Both the position numbers and the translations under genes were made by a program. From assembly GCA_030834835.1 (NCBI GenBank), contig JAUQXD010000267.1, positions 1 through 7,903 on the forward strand: DNA of 7,903 nucleotides. Direction: 5' to 3'. A model generated the notes under the pieces. That model did no database searches and was not told where the DNA came from. It was given only the letters and a program-made list of their open reading frames with translations. Positions 6,464-7,903 of this stretch are shown here, piece after piece (position 1 is the first letter of the stretch; each line of letters starts with the position of its first letter). The stretch is from Thermoflexales bacterium. GTDB lineage: Bacteria; Chloroflexota; Anaerolineae; Fen-1058.

Positions 6464-7681
6464 ATGGAATCCATTCGAGAACTCTATCGCATCGGCGTCG
6501 GCCCATCGAGCAGTCATACGATGGGGCCGCGTAAGGCCGCCGAGATTTTTCGGCAGCGCTATCCAGAGGCGCATCGTTATCGCGTCACACTATTCGGCAG
6601 TCTGGCCGCTACCGGTAAGGGCCACCTGACCGATCGGGCCGTGCACGCGCCGCTTGCGCCGATCCCCACCGAGATCATCTGGCAGCCCGATCAGCAATTG
6701 CCCTTGCACCCCAACGGCTTGCGCTTTGAGGCGCTCGACAATCAGAACAATGTCACGGCAACGTGGGAAGTGTACAGCATCGGCGGCGGCGCATTGCGCG
6801 AAGCCCGGTCAGAGCAGCCGATTCAGTCGGTGTATGACTTGAACACGCTGGCTGATATTCTCGCTCATTGCGAAGCGACCGGCCAAACGTTGTGGGAGTA
6901 TGTTGAAGAGCGCGAGGGAGTAGACATCTGGTCGTTTCTGAAAGACGTCTGGCAGGCGATGAGTGCCGCCATCGATCGCGGCTTGCGGGCCGAAGGTGTG
7001 CTGCCCGGCGGCCTCGGTTTACCCCGCAAGGCGTGGGCATTCTATCGCAAAGCGAATATGTCCGGCCCGCATCTCAAGCGATTGGGCACACTCTCCGCGT
7101 ATGCGCTGGCCGTCTCCGAAGAAAACGCGGCGGGCGGCGTGGTGGTGACTGCACCCACTTGTGGTTCGTCGGGCATTGTGCCCGCAGTGCTGCGCTATCT
7201 GCAAGAGAATGTGGATAGTCACGAAGAAGTGACTTTGCGCGCACTCGCCACCGCTGGCTTGATCGGCAATCTGGTCAAGAATAATGCGTCGATCTCCGGG
7301 GCGCAAGTGGGCTGCCAGGGTGAAGTGGGCGTGGCGTGCGCGATGGCGGCCGCTGCCGCCGCTCAATTTTTGGCGGGCACCGTGCGCCAGGTGGAATATG
7401 CCGCCGAGATGGGGCTGGAACATCACCTGGGCCTAACGTGCGATCCGGTGGCGGGCCTGGTGCAAATTCCCTGCATCGAACGCAATGTCTTTGCCGCGTC
7501 CCGCGCGCTCACCTGCGCCGATTATGCGTTGTTCTCCGACGGCAGTCACCGCATTTCGTTCGATGAGGTGGTCACCGTGATGGGCCAAACCGGACGTGAT
7601 ATACCGATCTCTTATCGCGAGACGGCGCTGGGCGGATTGGCGACGATCTATCGGATGCGGCAGCCGCACTCAGCCGGTTAA
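6464..7681 (+). CDS. sdaA: L-serine dehydratase (L-serine ammonia-lyase), iron-sulfur, single chain
   Basis: 405 residues. The enzyme converts L-serine to pyruvate and ammonia in the cytoplasm using a [4Fe-4S] cluster. The N-terminal beta domain opens with 'GVGPSSSHTMGP' (11-22) and contains 'GSLAATGKGH' (about 45-54). The alpha domain contains 'SEENAAGG', 'TAPTCGSSGIVPAVL' with Cys233, 'GCQGEVGVAC', 'LTCDPVAG' and 'PCIERN'. Cys284, Cys326 and Cys337 have the 42 and 11 residue spacing of the cluster ligands of Escherichia coli SdaA (343, 385, 396). The protein is some 50 residues shorter than the usual 450-460; most of the loss appears to follow 'TGKGHLTD' in the beta domain. It ends 'RQPHSAG' with no terminal cysteine, unlike the Legionella enzyme. 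Only 21 bases separate it from the exporter gene, so read-through is likely. A GGGA at 6443-6446 is too far from the ATG to be a good Shine-Dalgarno. Confidence 0.95.
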   Translation: MESIRELYRIGVGPSSSHTMGPRKAAEIFRQRYPEAHRYRVTLFGSLAATGKGHLTDRAVHAPLAPIPTEIIWQPDQQLPLHPNGLRFEALDNQNNVTATWEVYSIGGGALREARSEQPIQSVYDLNTLADILAHCEATGQTLWEYVEEREGVDIWSFLKDVWQAMSAAIDRGLRAEGVLPGGLGLPRKAWAFYRKANMSGPHLKRLGTLSAYALAVSEENAAGGVVVTAPTCGSSGIVPAVLRYLQENVDSHEEVTLRALATAGLIGNLVKNNASISGAQVGCQGEVGVACAMAAAAAAQFLAGTVRQVEYAAEMGLEHHLGLTCDPVAGLVQIPCIERNVFAASRALTCADYALFSDGSHRISFDEVVTVMGQTGRDIPISYRETALGGLATIYRMRQPHSAG

Positions 7682-7696
7682 GGTTCTGCATGCCCC

Positions 7697-7903
7697 TCAC
7701 GATAATACGGCAATCGGCAACCACACCGTAAACGCCGCGCCACGACCGACTTCGCTTTCGACAGTGATGCGCCCGCCCAATCGATCCATGATTTCTTGCG
7801 AGATGGCTAAGCCCAGGCCGGTGCCGGGCGCGCTGGCCTGGCGACCGGCTGCGCCACGGTAGAAACGTTCGAACAGGTGCGGCATATCCTGCGCCGAAAT
7901 GCC
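7697..7903 (-). CDS. Sensor histidine kinase, C-terminal end (partial)
   Basis: The last 68 residues of a minus-strand gene whose 5' part lies beyond the window edge. The fragment opens at the 'GI' closing the G1 box (DxGxGI), then has the F box 'DMPHLFERFYRG' and the G2 box 'GTGLGLAIS', followed by 'GGRITVESEVGRGAAFTVWLP', the usual end of a HATPase_c domain. This identifies the ATP-binding domain of a two-component sensor kinase, most like the EnvZ/PhoR/OmpR-partner type. The sensor and dimerisation domains and the partner regulator are not visible, so the signal is unknown. The gene ends immediately after the domain with only a few extra residues. It converges on the serine dehydratase with 15 bases between stop codons. 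Confidence 0.95.
   Translation of the reverse strand, partial: GISAQDMPHLFERFYRGAAGRQASAPGTGLGLAISQEIMDRLGGRITVESEVGRGAAFTVWLPIAVLS

Noticed and set aside
1..7903. A defence or biosynthetic island linking the helicase-like protein, membrane protein, exporter and kinase
   Set aside because: Apart from the ABC pair, no gene has an effector, nuclease, synthase or precursor-peptide signature, and the dehydratase is a housekeeping enzyme. Adjacency alone does not support a new system.

Overview
The window looks like chromosomal DNA of a free-living, fairly G+C-rich bacterium. My best guess is the phylum Chloroflexota (Anaerolineae-like). This rests on protein style, on the N-terminus of the second ABC subunit, and on the heptad-built intergenic palindrome; it is inference, not proof. 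Coding density is very high, with five complete genes on the plus strand and one partial gene on the minus strand. There is no phage, insertion sequence, CRISPR array or RNA gene, and no gene-free stretch longer than about 90 bases.

Layout. (1) 1-2070: a UvrD/RecB-like superfamily I P-loop protein with an intact Walker A but altered motifs II and III, so it may not be an active helicase. (2) 2073-2690: an unrecognised four-helix membrane protein, two bases downstream and probably co-transcribed. (3) 2691-2777: a short spacer with a good -10 box that may start a new transcript. (4) 2778-4529 and 4604-6442: two half-size ABC exporter subunits. Their complementary defects (Asp for the catalytic Glu in the first, LSMGQ for LSGGQ in the second) mark them as one heterodimeric exporter of the TM287/288 or BmrCD type. 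The 74-base spacer between them is almost filled by an imperfect palindrome of 7-base units, which contains the Shine-Dalgarno sequence of the second subunit. (5) 6464-7681: a single-chain iron-sulfur L-serine dehydratase with its three cluster cysteines in the expected spacing, but short and without a C-terminal cysteine. (6) 7697-7903, minus strand: the last 68 residues of a sensor histidine kinase, converging on the dehydratase with 15 bases between the stop codons.

The genes do not form one obvious pathway. The ABC pair is a clear functional unit and the dehydratase may simply be read through from it. I do not see a convincing new multi-gene system. The points most worth a second look are the degenerate helicase, the palindrome over the second exporter start, and a strong excess of the hexamer CGATCG (22 copies, where about 2-3 are expected from base composition).
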